NCBI RefSeq assembly: GCF_005887635.2
Contig: NZ_CP040821.1
Location: 1-64,000, forward strand
From: Paroceanicella profunda
GTDB taxonomy: Bacteria; Pseudomonadota; Alphaproteobacteria; Rhodobacterales; Rhodobacteraceae
Reading direction: 5' to 3'
DNA: 64,000 nucleotides
The notes under the pieces were generated by a model. It had not been told where the DNA came from. It saw only the letters and a list, made by a program, of their open reading frames with translations, and did not search any database. Below are positions 8,003 to 16,773 of the stretch, in pieces; within the stretch, counting starts at the first letter, position 1, and each line of letters begins with the position of its first letter. The translations under genes were made by a program, and so were the position numbers.

Positions 8003-8860
8003 TCAGCCTCCCTGCCGGCGCACGAGCCGGAGCTGCAGCCACAGGCAGACGAGGGCGATCACCAGCAGGATGGTGCTCATCGCGCTGGCCATGCCGAAGT
8101 CGCGCGTGGTGTTGAACTGCTGGTAGATGAGCAGCGGCAGGGTCTGCAGCCCGCCGCCCAGCAGCACCAGGGTGACGAAACTGCCGTTGGCGATCATGAA
8201 CACCAGGATCGCCCCGGTGCCCACCCCGTCGAGCGACAGCGGCAGGGTGACCTCGAAGAAGGTGCGCAGCCGCCCCGCGCCCAGCGTCTGGGCCGATTCC
8301 TCCAGCCGCCGGTCCACCCCCTGCAGCACCGAGGCGATGGAAAGCACCATGAAGGGCACCAGCACATGGACCAGGGCGGCGACGGCGATCTCCGGCGAGT
8401 TCAGCAGCCGCAGCGGCCGCTCGATCAGGCCGAGCTGGTCCACCAGCAGGTTGTTCACCAGCCCGCGCCGCGCGAACAGCACCTGCCAGCCGAAGGTGCG
8501 CATGATGATGGAGGTGAGCAGCGGCGCGATGAGGAGGAAGATCACCACTCCGGACCATTTCCCCGCCTTGCGCACCAGGAAATACGCCACCGGGTAGCCG
8601 ATCAGCGCCGAGATCAGCGTGACCCCGGCCGAGAGCGCCACCGTCTCGAAGATCACCCCGAGGTAGAAGCGGTCCGACAGCAGCTCCCCGTAGCGCGCCA
8701 GCGTGAAGCCGCCCTCCTCGCCCAGGAAGGAGCGGTTGCCGTTGTCGATGAGCGGCGCCACGAAGAACCCGGCGAGAAACAGCACCGCCGGCAGCACGAG
8801 CATCCAGGCCCGCAGCACGGGGCGCGGGCGGGGCGGGGCGGCGGGGCTCACGTCAGTCAT
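8003..8860 (-). CDS. ABC transporter permease, PotB-like
   Basis: Partner permease of 285 aa with a proline-rich cytoplasmic N-terminus and about six membrane segments. Its EAA loop is degenerate but recognisable (EESAQTLGAGRLRTFFEV). PotB-type permeases pair with PotC-type ones as a heterodimer. It lies 72 nt downstream of the binding-protein gene, with the PotC-like gene following immediately. No sign of truncation. Confidence 0.93.
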   Translation of the reverse strand: MTDVSPAAPPRPRPVLRAWMLVLPAVLFLAGFFVAPLIDNGNRSFLGEEGGFTLARYGELLSDRFYLGVIFETVALSAGVTLISALIGYPVAYFLVRKAGKWSGVVIFLLIAPLLTSIIMRTFGWQVLFARRGLVNNLLVDQLGLIERPLRLLNSPEIAVAALVHVLVPFMVLSIASVLQGVDRRLEESAQTLGAGRLRTFFEVTLPLSLDGVGTGAILVFMIANGSFVTLVLLGGGLQTLPLLIYQQFNTTRDFGMASAMSTILLVIALVCLWLQLRLVRRQGG

Positions 8861-8932
8861 GGCACGTGTCCGGAGTGAGGGCCCCGCGCCGGATGCGGCA
8901 CGGGGCAGGGGCGCGGCGGACGGCGGCGGGGC

Positions 8933-9982
8933 TCAGCCGCCGATCTCGCGGTTCCAGCGGTCCACCCATTCGTTGCGCACCTCGATGATCTGCGCGTAGG
9001 GCGGGAAGACGGTCTTCTCCCAGGGGGTCACACGGGTGGCGAGCACCTCGTCATAGGTGACGTTCTTGTTGGTGACGCCGTAGTTCATGATCTTGGCGAA
9101 CTTCGACTGGTTCTGCGCGTCGAGCACCTCGTTCACGTAGTCCCAGGCCAGCGGGTCGGCGTTCTTCGGGATCTGCACCGCGACACCGTTGAGCGAGCCG
9201 CCCTCCTCGGGGTTGATGAAGTCGATCCACTCCGCCCCGCTGTCATAGTGGTTCCAGGTGCGGCCGTCGAAGTAGATGCCGAGGTCCGCCTCGCCGGAGG
9301 AGAGGTGGTTGAAGAAATCGTTCGGGCCGCCCCAGAACACCAGGTTGTCCTTCATCTTCGCCATGGCCTCGAAGAACGGGTCGACATTGTCCACCCCGCC
9401 GCCGAGCGCCTCGGCCATCGCCCAGATCAGCATGATCGGGGTGACGGCGTAGGAGATGGAGGGTACGGAGGCGATGAACTCGCCCGCCGCCACGCGGTCC
9501 ACGAACTCCGCGAAGCTCTTCGGCGGCTCCGAGACCACCTGCTTGTTGTAGGTGATGCCGCCCACGCCGTAGTCGAAGAGCGTGCCCTTGCCCTTCACCG
9601 AGTCGGTGAACTGCTGCGGGATCTCGGCGAGGTTCGGCAGCTTCTCCACCGTGAAGTCTTCCACGAGATCGCCGTCCGCGGCCGCGAGGGCGAGGTCCGG
9701 CGTCATGATCAGCATGTCCACCGGCGGGTCGGACGGGTCCGCCTCCACCTGGGCCAGCCACTGGGCCGGGCCGCCGAGCGAGACATTGGCCTTCGCGCCG
9801 GTCTTCTCCTCGAAGGGGGCGACGAAGCAGGAGCGCACCGCCTCCTCCCACACGCCGCCGAAGGCGGTGACGGTGATCTCGCCACCGGCCGCGCGGGCCA
9901 TGCGGGGCAGGGCGCCCGCGGCGAGGGTGGTGCCAAGGGCTGCCCCGGTGCCGAGGAGCTGGCGTCGTGTCAGTGTGGTCAT
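8933..9982 (-). CDS. ABC transporter substrate-binding protein, PotD-like, Tat-exported
   Basis: Periplasmic receptor of 349 aa. The N-terminus has a twin-arginine-like signal (TRRQLLGTG) with a hydrophobic stretch and cleavage near ARA-AG, about residue 31. The mature protein begins with the family strand ITVTAFGGVWEEA. It continues with extracellular binding-protein features, including a YFDGRTW loop. The start at 9982 has a GGAGAG ribosome site. It sits between HyuB and the permeases in one operon, so it probably captures the substrate or precursor of the hydantoinase-like enzyme. Confidence 0.92.
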   Translation of the reverse strand: MTTLTRRQLLGTGAALGTTLAAGALPRMARAAGGEITVTAFGGVWEEAVRSCFVAPFEEKTGAKANVSLGGPAQWLAQVEADPSDPPVDMLIMTPDLALAAADGDLVEDFTVEKLPNLAEIPQQFTDSVKGKGTLFDYGVGGITYNKQVVSEPPKSFAEFVDRVAAGEFIASVPSISYAVTPIMLIWAMAEALGGGVDNVDPFFEAMAKMKDNLVFWGGPNDFFNHLSSGEADLGIYFDGRTWNHYDSGAEWIDFINPEEGGSLNGVAVQIPKNADPLAWDYVNEVLDAQNQSKFAKIMNYGVTNKNVTYDEVLATRVTPWEKTVFPPYAQIIEVRNEWVDRWNREIGG

Positions 9983-10032
9983 CTCGTCTCTCCGCTGTTG
10001 TGTCCTCGCCCGGGGGGGATCCCCGGAGCGCA

Positions 10033-11949
10033 TCATGTCCGCTCGAGCGCCTCGGCAAGGCGGGCGCGCGCGGCGGCGGCCTCGTTCGGTGTGGCGGCGC
10101 GGCGCGGGAAGTCCGCCGGCAGTTCGCCGCGCACGGCGGCGAACACCTGCGCCCGGGCGCGCAGCCGCGTGCCGAGCGGCAGGGCGATGAGCGCCGCGTT
10201 CAGCCGGTCCATCGCGGCCGGGGTGAAGATCGCGTCCCACGCGCTGCGCTCCGGGCCGAAGCCGCCGTCCGCCGGGCCGGAGACATAGTCCCGCGCGGCG
10301 CCGGCCTCGGTCACGAAGCCGTTCTCCACGTCGCGGGCGATGGCCTCGGGCGCGCGCAGGGCCGGGTCTCCCCAGCCGCCGGCCCCGGGGGTGAGGAAGG
10401 TCACCGTGTCCCCCGCGTTCACCTCCAGCACGTCGATCTTGCCCAAGCGGCGCTCGTCCGGCGCGCCGCGGTTCACGATCAGCGCCCCCGGGGCGCCCGG
10501 GCGGCCGCCCTGCACGCCCCAGGGGCGGAACATCAGCCGCTCTATGCCGCGGCCGAGCACGTTCGAGCCGTCGGTGAGCACCCGGAAGGTGAGCTCCATG
10601 CCGCAGCCGCCGCGCCATTGCCCGGCCCCGCCGGAATCGGGGCGGAGCGCGTAGCGCAGCACCTCGATGCCCAGCTCGGCCTCCACCGTCTCCACCGGGT
10701 TGTTGGCGAGGTTGGAGATGCCGCTGTCGCGCCCGTCCACCCCGTCATGGCCCTCGCGCGCGCCGGTGCCCCCGATCATCGGCTCGATCACCTGCACATG
10801 GCGGCCGCCGCGCCCGTCCGGCTCGGCCATCACCACGGGGATCACGCAGCCGGAGGCGGCGGCGGGCATCACCCCGGGCAGCGCCTTGCCGAAGGCCCCG
10901 TTCAGCACGTCGTTCACCCGGATGGCGGCGGCGTGGCGCACGCCCACGGCCGCGGGTTCCTGCGGGTTCACCAGCGTGCCCTCCGGCGCGGTGATGCGCA
11001 CGGCCGAGAGCAGGCCCACGTTGAGCGGCACCGTGGGGTCCAGCGTGTGGACGAGCGCGAGCACCCGCAGCGTGAGCCAGGCATGCGGCCGCCCGCGCGA
11101 GGGGATGTTCATCGCCGTGGCCACCTGCGGGTCCGTCCCCGTGAAGTCGAGATGCACCTCGCCCCCCGCGAAGGTCGCGGCCAGCGACAGGCGCACGGGC
11201 ACCGGGGTGGCGGCGTCATCGTCGAGATAGTCGGAGAAGGTATAGGTGCCCTCGGGCACCCGGGCCAGCACCGCGCGGGCCTTCTGGCCGGCATAGTCCA
11301 CCAGGTCGCCCTCTGCCGCGACCACTGTCCCGACACCGTGCTGGGCGATGGTCTGCTCCAGCCGGCGCCGCCCGGCGGCAAGGGCTGCGAGCATGGCGCG
11401 GATGTCGCCCATGTTGGCCTCCGCCGTGCGGCTGTTCGCGTCGAGGAACAGTTTCACGTCCGCGTTCATCTCGCCGCGCTTCATCAGCTTCACCGGGGGG
11501 ATGCGCAGGCCTTCCTGGAAGATCTCGGTGTTGGTGGGCGAGATGGAGGAGGGCACGCGGCCGCCCACGTCGGAGCAATGCACGAAGCACCAGCCGTAGG
11601 CCACGATCTCGCCTTCGTGGAAATAGGGCTCGATCATGTGCAGGTCGGGCAGGTGGGTGGCGAGGCCCTCGGAGCGGTAGGGGTCGTTGGTGAGGATCAC
11701 GTCGCCCGGCTCCAGCGGCCCCACGGCGGCGATGGCCGGCGCGCATTCGAGCCCGACGAAACCCGACACGCCGATGGAGCGCGGGTAGGCGAAGAAGCGC
11801 CCGTCCAGCCCGGCCAGCGCGCAGGCGAAATCCGCCGTTTCCTTCACGTAGAGGGTGCGGCCGGTGCGCTGCAGGGTGAGGCACATCTCCTCGGTGACGG
11901 CGGCGAGCTTGTTGCCGAGGATTTCCAGGGTGACCGGGTCCAGTCTCAT
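10033..11949 (-). CDS. hyuB: Hydantoinase/oxoprolinase B-type subunit
   Basis: Subunit B of an ATP-dependent hydantoinase/5-oxoprolinase/acetone carboxylase-family enzyme, 638 aa, the usual size. The N-terminus (DPVTLEILGNKLAAVTEEM) and the PGAGGWGDP segment near the C-terminus are diagnostic. With subunit A it should hydrolyse a cyclic amide, or carboxylate a ketone, at the cost of ATP. Its start overlaps the stop of hyuA by 4 nt. It lies inside an ABC importer operon, which argues for action on the imported compound. The exact substrate cannot be read from sequence. Confidence 0.93.
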   Translation of the reverse strand: MRLDPVTLEILGNKLAAVTEEMCLTLQRTGRTLYVKETADFACALAGLDGRFFAYPRSIGVSGFVGLECAPAIAAVGPLEPGDVILTNDPYRSEGLATHLPDLHMIEPYFHEGEIVAYGWCFVHCSDVGGRVPSSISPTNTEIFQEGLRIPPVKLMKRGEMNADVKLFLDANSRTAEANMGDIRAMLAALAAGRRRLEQTIAQHGVGTVVAAEGDLVDYAGQKARAVLARVPEGTYTFSDYLDDDAATPVPVRLSLAATFAGGEVHLDFTGTDPQVATAMNIPSRGRPHAWLTLRVLALVHTLDPTVPLNVGLLSAVRITAPEGTLVNPQEPAAVGVRHAAAIRVNDVLNGAFGKALPGVMPAAASGCVIPVVMAEPDGRGGRHVQVIEPMIGGTGAREGHDGVDGRDSGISNLANNPVETVEAELGIEVLRYALRPDSGGAGQWRGGCGMELTFRVLTDGSNVLGRGIERLMFRPWGVQGGRPGAPGALIVNRGAPDERRLGKIDVLEVNAGDTVTFLTPGAGGWGDPALRAPEAIARDVENGFVTEAGAARDYVSGPADGGFGPERSAWDAIFTPAAMDRLNAALIALPLGTRLRARAQVFAAVRGELPADFPRRAATPNEAAAARARLAEALERT

Positions 11950-14021
11950 GCCGCGTCCCTTTCCAGGTGGAGGTTGCCGGCGGAATCGACCCGGGCGTAC
12001 CAGCCCGGCAGGATCACCGTGGTGGTGTCGTCCTGCTCCACGATGGCCGGGCCGCAGAGCGCGTGGCCGGCGCCGAGCGCCTCGCGCCGGTAGACCGCCG
12101 CCTCCACCCAGGCGCCGCGGCGAAACAGCGGCCGGTGGCCGGTGGGCGCCGGGGCGCCGCTGCCCGCCGGCCAGTCCGGCGCGTCCAGATCGGGGGTGAG
12201 GCCGATGACGGCCAGCCGGGCGGTGCCCAGTTCCACCTCCGCCCCGGTGTCGCGGAAGCCGTAGATGCGCTCATGCTCGCGGTGGAAGGCCTGCGTGATC
12301 TCCGGCGCGGTGAGCGCCAGGCCGGCGAGCGGCACGCGCAGCTCGTAGGCCTGCCCGGCGTAGCGCATGTCGGCGGAGGCCTCCGCGCGCCGGTCGATGA
12401 TGTGCGCGCCCTCCGAGGAGAGCCAGGCCTCGCCTTCCGCGCCGAGGGCTGCGAGCGTGGCGGCGAGGCCCGCGGCACTCGCCTCGTCCAGCGGCCGGCG
12501 CAGGGAGCGGACGAAGTCGCGGCGCAGGTCGGCGCCCGCGGCACCCATGGCGCAGAAGGTGCCGGCGGCGGGCGGGATGACCACGTGGCCGATGCCCGCC
12601 TCCTCGGCCAGCAGGTTCGCGTGGGTGGGCCCGGCACCGCCGAAGGGCACGAGGGCGAAGCCCGCCGGGTCCAGCCCCCGGGCCGCGAGGGTCTTGTAGA
12701 GCTCGGTCGCCATGCCGGCGGTGGTGACGGCCAGCGCGCCTTCCGCGGCACGCTGGGGAGCGTCCGCGCCCTTCAGCCCGATGCGGGCCGCCACGCCGCC
12801 GAGCGCGGTGCGCGCCGCCGCGCCGTCCAGCCGCATGCGTCCGCCGAGGAAGCCCGCCGGGTCGATGTAGCCGAGCGCGAGGTAGCAGTCCGTCACCGCC
12901 GGTTCCGTGCCGCCACGCCCGTAGGAGACCGGGCCGGGGGCCGCGCCCGCGCTCTGCGGCCCCACCTTCAGCACGTCGTGCTCGTCCACCCAGACGACGG
13001 AGCCGCCGCCCGCGCCGATGGCGCTCACGTCGACCACCGGCAGCACGAGGGGCAGGCCGCCGATATCGGTGCGCGTGGCCAGTTCCGGCGTGCCGGAGGA
13101 GGCGATGGCGATGTCGGACGAGGTGCCGCCCATGTCGAAGGTGATGATGCTGCCCACACCCGCCGCCGCGGCGAGCCGCGCCGCCGCCATCACGCCCGAG
13201 GCCGGGCCGGAGAGCACCGTCTCCACCGGGCGCGCCGCGGCGGAGGCGAGCGAGAGCGAGCCGCCGTTCGAGGCGGTGACGAGGATCGGCGCGGTGACCC
13301 CGTCCGCCGCCAGCCCCTCCGCCAGCCCGGCGAAGTAGCGCTGCATCAGCGGCTGGATGTAGGCGTTGAGGCAGGCCACCAGCGTGCGCTCGTACTCGCG
13401 GATCTCCGGCCAGATCGCCGCGGCGGAGGTGATGTCGAGCCCGCCCGCGGCCGCCGACAGCTCCGCCGCCAGCGCCGCCTCGGCCTCCGGCGCGGCATAG
13501 CCGTTCACGCAGACGAGGGCGGCCGCCTCCACGCCGGTGGCCCGCAGCTCGGCGCCCAGCCGGGCGATCTCCTGCGCGTCGGGGGTGCGGGTCTGCCGGC
13601 CGGCCGGCGAGAAGCGCGCCCCGATCTCCAGCACCCGCAGCCGCGGGACCAGCGGGTCCTCCTTCGCCGCATGCAGGTCGAAGGAGGAGGGCATGCGCGA
13701 GCGCGCGATCTCCAGGATGTCCCGGAACCCCTCGGTGACCACGAGCGCGATGCGCGCGCCCCGGCGCTGGATGATGGCGTTCAGCCCGATCGTGGTGCCG
13801 TGCATCAGCGCGGCGATGCCCGAAGGCGCCAGTTCCGCGCGCTCCAGCAGGGCACGCAGGCCCTCGATCAGCGCGCGCGAGGGCTCCTCGGGCGTGCTCG
13901 GCTCCTTGTAGTAGACAAGGCTGCCGTCGCCGGGGCGGGCCAGAACGAAATCGGTGAAGGTTCCGCCGACATCGATGCCGATGCGGGCGCCCTGAAGGGT
14001 CATGGCAGGATCCTGGGTCAT
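11946..14021 (-). CDS. hyuA: Hydantoinase/oxoprolinase A-type subunit
   Basis: ATP-binding subunit A, 691 aa. The phosphate-binding motif IDVGGTFTDFVLA lies at about 13-25. A second nucleotide motif, FDMGGTSSDIAIA, lies mid-protein, and the family PFGGAGPTHA segment follows. The ATG at 14021 overlaps the stop of the ATPase gene (ATGA). An internal ATG at 14003 with CAGGA upstream is an equally reasonable start. The operon order ATPase-hyuA-hyuB-binding protein-permeases interleaves enzyme and transporter genes, so uptake and ring opening are expressed together. Confidence 0.93.
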   Translation of the reverse strand: MTQDPAMTLQGARIGIDVGGTFTDFVLARPGDGSLVYYKEPSTPEEPSRALIEGLRALLERAELAPSGIAALMHGTTIGLNAIIQRRGARIALVVTEGFRDILEIARSRMPSSFDLHAAKEDPLVPRLRVLEIGARFSPAGRQTRTPDAQEIARLGAELRATGVEAAALVCVNGYAAPEAEAALAAELSAAAGGLDITSAAAIWPEIREYERTLVACLNAYIQPLMQRYFAGLAEGLAADGVTAPILVTASNGGSLSLASAAARPVETVLSGPASGVMAAARLAAAAGVGSIITFDMGGTSSDIAIASSGTPELATRTDIGGLPLVLPVVDVSAIGAGGGSVVWVDEHDVLKVGPQSAGAAPGPVSYGRGGTEPAVTDCYLALGYIDPAGFLGGRMRLDGAAARTALGGVAARIGLKGADAPQRAAEGALAVTTAGMATELYKTLAARGLDPAGFALVPFGGAGPTHANLLAEEAGIGHVVIPPAAGTFCAMGAAGADLRRDFVRSLRRPLDEASAAGLAATLAALGAEGEAWLSSEGAHIIDRRAEASADMRYAGQAYELRVPLAGLALTAPEITQAFHREHERIYGFRDTGAEVELGTARLAVIGLTPDLDAPDWPAGSGAPAPTGHRPLFRRGAWVEAAVYRREALGAGHALCGPAIVEQDDTTTVILPGWYARVDSAGNLHLERDAA

Positions 14022-15118
14022 TCGGCGGGCTCCGGGGCAAGCAGCACTGCATCCTCGGCCTTCCAGCCGAGCGCGAGGCTCTCGCCGAGGCGGAAGGACA
14101 CCGCGCCGAGCGGCCCGTCGGCCTGGCGGTACACGAAAAGCTCCCGGCCAAGGGCTGGGGCCTCGACCTGGTAGGCGGCATAGGTGCCGCGGAACACGGC
14201 CCCGGTCACCCGCACGTCCAGGCGGATGTCGAGCGCCTCCGCCCCGGCGCCGAGCGCCATGCGCTCCGGCCGCACCGAGAGGCTGGCGCGGCTGCCGGGC
14301 GCGGCCCGGCCCGCGAAGGGCAGGGCCGGGGCGCCGGGGATCTCCAGCGCCGATCCTCCGGCCGCCACCCTGCCCTCGAAGATGTTCGCGGTGCCGAGGA
14401 ATTCGGCCACGAAGCGGGTGGCCGGACGGTCGTAGATCTCGCTCGGCGCACCGGTCTGCAGGATGCGGCCGGCGCGCATCACCGCCACGATGTCGCTCAT
14501 CGACAGCGCCTCCTCCTGGTCATGGGTCACCAGCAGGGTGGTGATGCCCAGCCGGGTCACCATGCCGCGGATCTCGAACTGCATGCTCTCGCGCAGCGAG
14601 CGGTCCAGCGCGCCCAGCGGCTCGTCGAGCAGCAGCACCCGGGGGTTGACCACCAGCGCGCGGGCCAGCGCCACGCGCTGCTGCTGGCCGCCGGAGAGCT
14701 GGGAGGGGTAGGCATCCCCCCGGCCGGGAAGCTGGATGAGGTCGAGCATCCGGCGCACTTCCGCGTCGCGCCCGGCCCGGCCCATGCGCGCCATGCGCAG
14801 CCCGAAGCCGATGTTCTCCGCCACCGTGCGGTGCGGGAACAGGCTGTAGTTCTGGAACACCATGCCCAGGTTGCGCCGGTGCGGCGGCAGGCCGGTCACC
14901 TCCTGCCCGCCGATGCGGATCGTGCCGCGATCCGGTGTCTCGAAGCCCGCGACCATGCGCAGCGTCGTGGTCTTGCCGCAGCCCGAGGGCCCGAGCAGCG
15001 ACACCAGCGCCCCGGCCGGCAGGGTGAGGTCGAGATCGGCCACGGCCACCGTGCCGCCATAGCTCCTGGCGATGCCGTCAAGCACGAGCCCGGCGGGCTG
15101 GGCGGAACTATCCAACAT
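14018..15118 (-). CDS. ABC transporter ATPase, PotA-like
   Basis: ATPase energising the PotBCD-like importer, 366 aa. Walker A is GPSGCGKTT, the signature is LSGGQQQRVALARAL, and Walker B is VLLLDEPLGALD. The switch histidine is in LLVTHDQEEAL. A C-terminal TOBE-like regulatory domain follows from about residue 245. The start at 15118 is chosen for its GGAGG site; an open frame extends 29 codons further upstream but lacks family similarity. It is the first gene of the operon, 71 nt from a perfect LacI-type palindrome. Confidence 0.93.
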   Translation of the reverse strand: MLDSSAQPAGLVLDGIARSYGGTVAVADLDLTLPAGALVSLLGPSGCGKTTTLRMVAGFETPDRGTIRIGGQEVTGLPPHRRNLGMVFQNYSLFPHRTVAENIGFGLRMARMGRAGRDAEVRRMLDLIQLPGRGDAYPSQLSGGQQQRVALARALVVNPRVLLLDEPLGALDRSLRESMQFEIRGMVTRLGITTLLVTHDQEEALSMSDIVAVMRAGRILQTGAPSEIYDRPATRFVAEFLGTANIFEGRVAAGGSALEIPGAPALPFAGRAAPGSRASLSVRPERMALGAGAEALDIRLDVRVTGAVFRGTYAAYQVEAPALGRELFVYRQADGPLGAVSFRLGESLALGWKAEDAVLLAPEPAE

Positions 15119-15188
15119 GGCCCGGGCCTCCGGCGGAGCGGGTCTGCGATGGGGCTGGCACGCGGATTTCACCTTCCTCACTGTGGTT

Positions 15189-15200
15189 TGTAGCGCTACA
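15189..15200. promoter_or_regulatory. LacI-family operator palindrome
   Basis: TGTAGCGCTACA is a perfect 12-bp palindrome with the central CG typical of LacI/GalR-family operators. It lies in the 250-nt divergent region between the ABC/hyu operon and the LacI-type regulator. A minus-strand TTGACA at 15226-15221 is a possible -35 for the operon, which places the operator just beyond the -10 region. The -10 itself is weak. Confidence 0.75.
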
Positions 15201-15368
15201 GTCACCGTGAATCAGACAAGTGTCAACTGGTCAGCGCGGCGGGGGGCCGAAAGGAATGGCGAGACTGCGGCACGTCGGGCCGGGAGAAAGCGGGGTCGGC
15301 ACCACCCGCCGGGCGATGCTTCGCGGCCCGGGCCGTGCCTTCTCCCGGAGCGGCGGGGAGGCCAGCGC

Positions 15369-16367
15369 ATGAGCGGCGCCGGACGCGCGACGATGCAGCA
15401 GGTGGCCGAGGCCGCCGGCGTCTCGCCGATGACGGTGTCCAACACCTTCCGCTACCCCGAGCGCGTGCAGGAGGAGACCCGCGCGCGCGTGCTCGCCGCG
15501 GCCGACGCCCTGGGCTACGTGCCCAATCTCGCGGCCGGCCACCTCGCCTCCGGGTCCAGCCGGGTGGTGGGGGCGATCATCCCCTCGATCCGCAACTCCA
15601 GCTTCTACCGCTACGTGCGCGGGTTGCAGGACGCCGCCGCCGCGCGGGGCCACGAGGTGCTGCTCTCGCTCGCCGACGACCCGGACCAGGAACTGGCCGC
15701 GGTGCGCACCTTCATGGGCTGGCGGGCGGCCGGCATCGTGCTGGTGGGCAACGAGCACCGGGCGGAGACGGCGGCGCTGCTGCGCGCCGCGCGCATGCCC
15801 ACGGTCGAGACCTGGGTGCGCCGCGCGCCGATCGACATGTGCGTGGGCTTCTCCGTGGAGGAGGCCACCCGGCAGATGACCCGCCATCTGGTGCGCCGGG
15901 GCCGGCGCGCCATCGGCTTCATCGGCTATTCCGGCGGGGTGGCGCGGCGCTTCGCGGACCGGCTGGCCGCCTTCCGCGACGAGCTGTCCCGCCACGGCCT
16001 CGCCCCCGGCCCGGATTACATGGCCAGCGAGGCGGACGGCTTCGCCGCCGGCAAGCAGGCCCTCGCGGCCCTCATCGCGCAGGCTCCCCGGCTCGACGGG
16101 GTGATCTGCGCCACGGATGTCATCGCCGGCGGGGTGATCTTCGACTGCCACCGCCGCGGCATCTCGGTGCCGGGAGATCTCGCGGTCACCGGCTGGGGCG
16201 ATTACGAGATCGCCGCGGAGATCCTCCCCAGCCTCACCACGGTCCGCCCGCATTCCTATGACATGGGCCACACCGCGATCGAGCTGCTGCTCACCCCGCG
16301 CGAGGCGGACACCGCCCCCGCCCCGCGCGACGTGGGCTTCGAGCTGATCTGCCGCGACAGCACCTGA
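15369..16367 (+). CDS. LacI-family transcriptional regulator
   Basis: Repressor of 332 aa. The N-terminal helix-turn-helix and hinge are clear (TMQQVAEAAGVSPMTVSNTF at about 8-27, then YVPNLAAGHLASGSS). A periplasmic-binding-protein-like effector domain fills the remainder. The start has a strong GGGGAGG ribosome site. It is divergent from the PotABCD/hyuAB operon, with a perfect operator palindrome between them. The simplest reading is repression of that operon and autoregulation, relieved by the imported compound. Confidence 0.93.
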   Translation: MSGAGRATMQQVAEAAGVSPMTVSNTFRYPERVQEETRARVLAAADALGYVPNLAAGHLASGSSRVVGAIIPSIRNSSFYRYVRGLQDAAAARGHEVLLSLADDPDQELAAVRTFMGWRAAGIVLVGNEHRAETAALLRAARMPTVETWVRRAPIDMCVGFSVEEATRQMTRHLVRRGRRAIGFIGYSGGVARRFADRLAAFRDELSRHGLAPGPDYMASEADGFAAGKQALAALIAQAPRLDGVICATDVIAGGVIFDCHRRGISVPGDLAVTGWGDYEIAAEILPSLTTVRPHSYDMGHTAIELLLTPREADTAPAPRDVGFELICRDST

Positions 16368-16670
16368 CCCTCCCCGGCAGCGCCCCGCCCCTCCGCCCCG
16401 CCCCTCCGCGCGCACGGCACCCGGATCGCCGGACCGGTCATCCCGAACGATGCGTTCCGCGGCGAAGACTTGTCCTCCCCCGCGAGACCCGGTGGGCGGG
16501 CGGGCTGCCACTGGGGACGTGGTCCGGGTGCCGGGCGGGCCGGGGGCGGGGCATTCGGTGAAGGCCGCGCGGCCCCGGCCAGCGCGGCGGAGGAAGACGG
16601 TGCGCAGTGGCCGCCTTCGGGTGGGCACGTCCTCTCTCCCGCATCAGGGGCGCGGCGCCGCGACACCGAT

Positions 16671-16686
16671 CGGCGGAATTCCGCCG
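16671..16686. promoter_or_regulatory. 16-bp perfect palindrome upstream of the TAXI operon
   Basis: CGGCGGAATTCCGCCG reads the same on both strands. It ends 7 nt before a possible -35 (TTGAGC). It could be a binding site for a dimeric regulator. No regulator gene is adjacent on this transcript, so the binder is unknown. Confidence 0.45.
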
Positions 16687-16693
16687 CTTGCTG

Positions 16694-16722
16694 TTGAGCG
16701 TGCGCGGCAGGCCGGTTAATCA
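16694..16722 (+). promoter_or_regulatory. Possible promoter of the TAXI-TRAP operon
   Basis: TTGAGC (16694-16699) and TAATCA (16717-16722) are separated by 17 nt, a sigma70-like arrangement. The -10 is a poor match. It lies about 50 nt upstream of the binding-protein start. Confidence 0.35.
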
Positions 16723-16773
16723 TGGGACACCGACAGGCACTCGATGCCCAACGTCCATCAAGGGGATATCCGC

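Larger units (their letters stand above)
16368..16773. other. Intergenic region upstream of the TAXI transporter
   Basis: This 406-nt gap holds no convincing gene. It begins with two adjacent copies of CGCCCCGCCCCTC just after the LacI stop. Its right part holds the palindrome at 16671-16686 and a possible promoter, listed separately. The middle (about 16430-16620) shows nothing recognisable. Confidence 0.5.
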
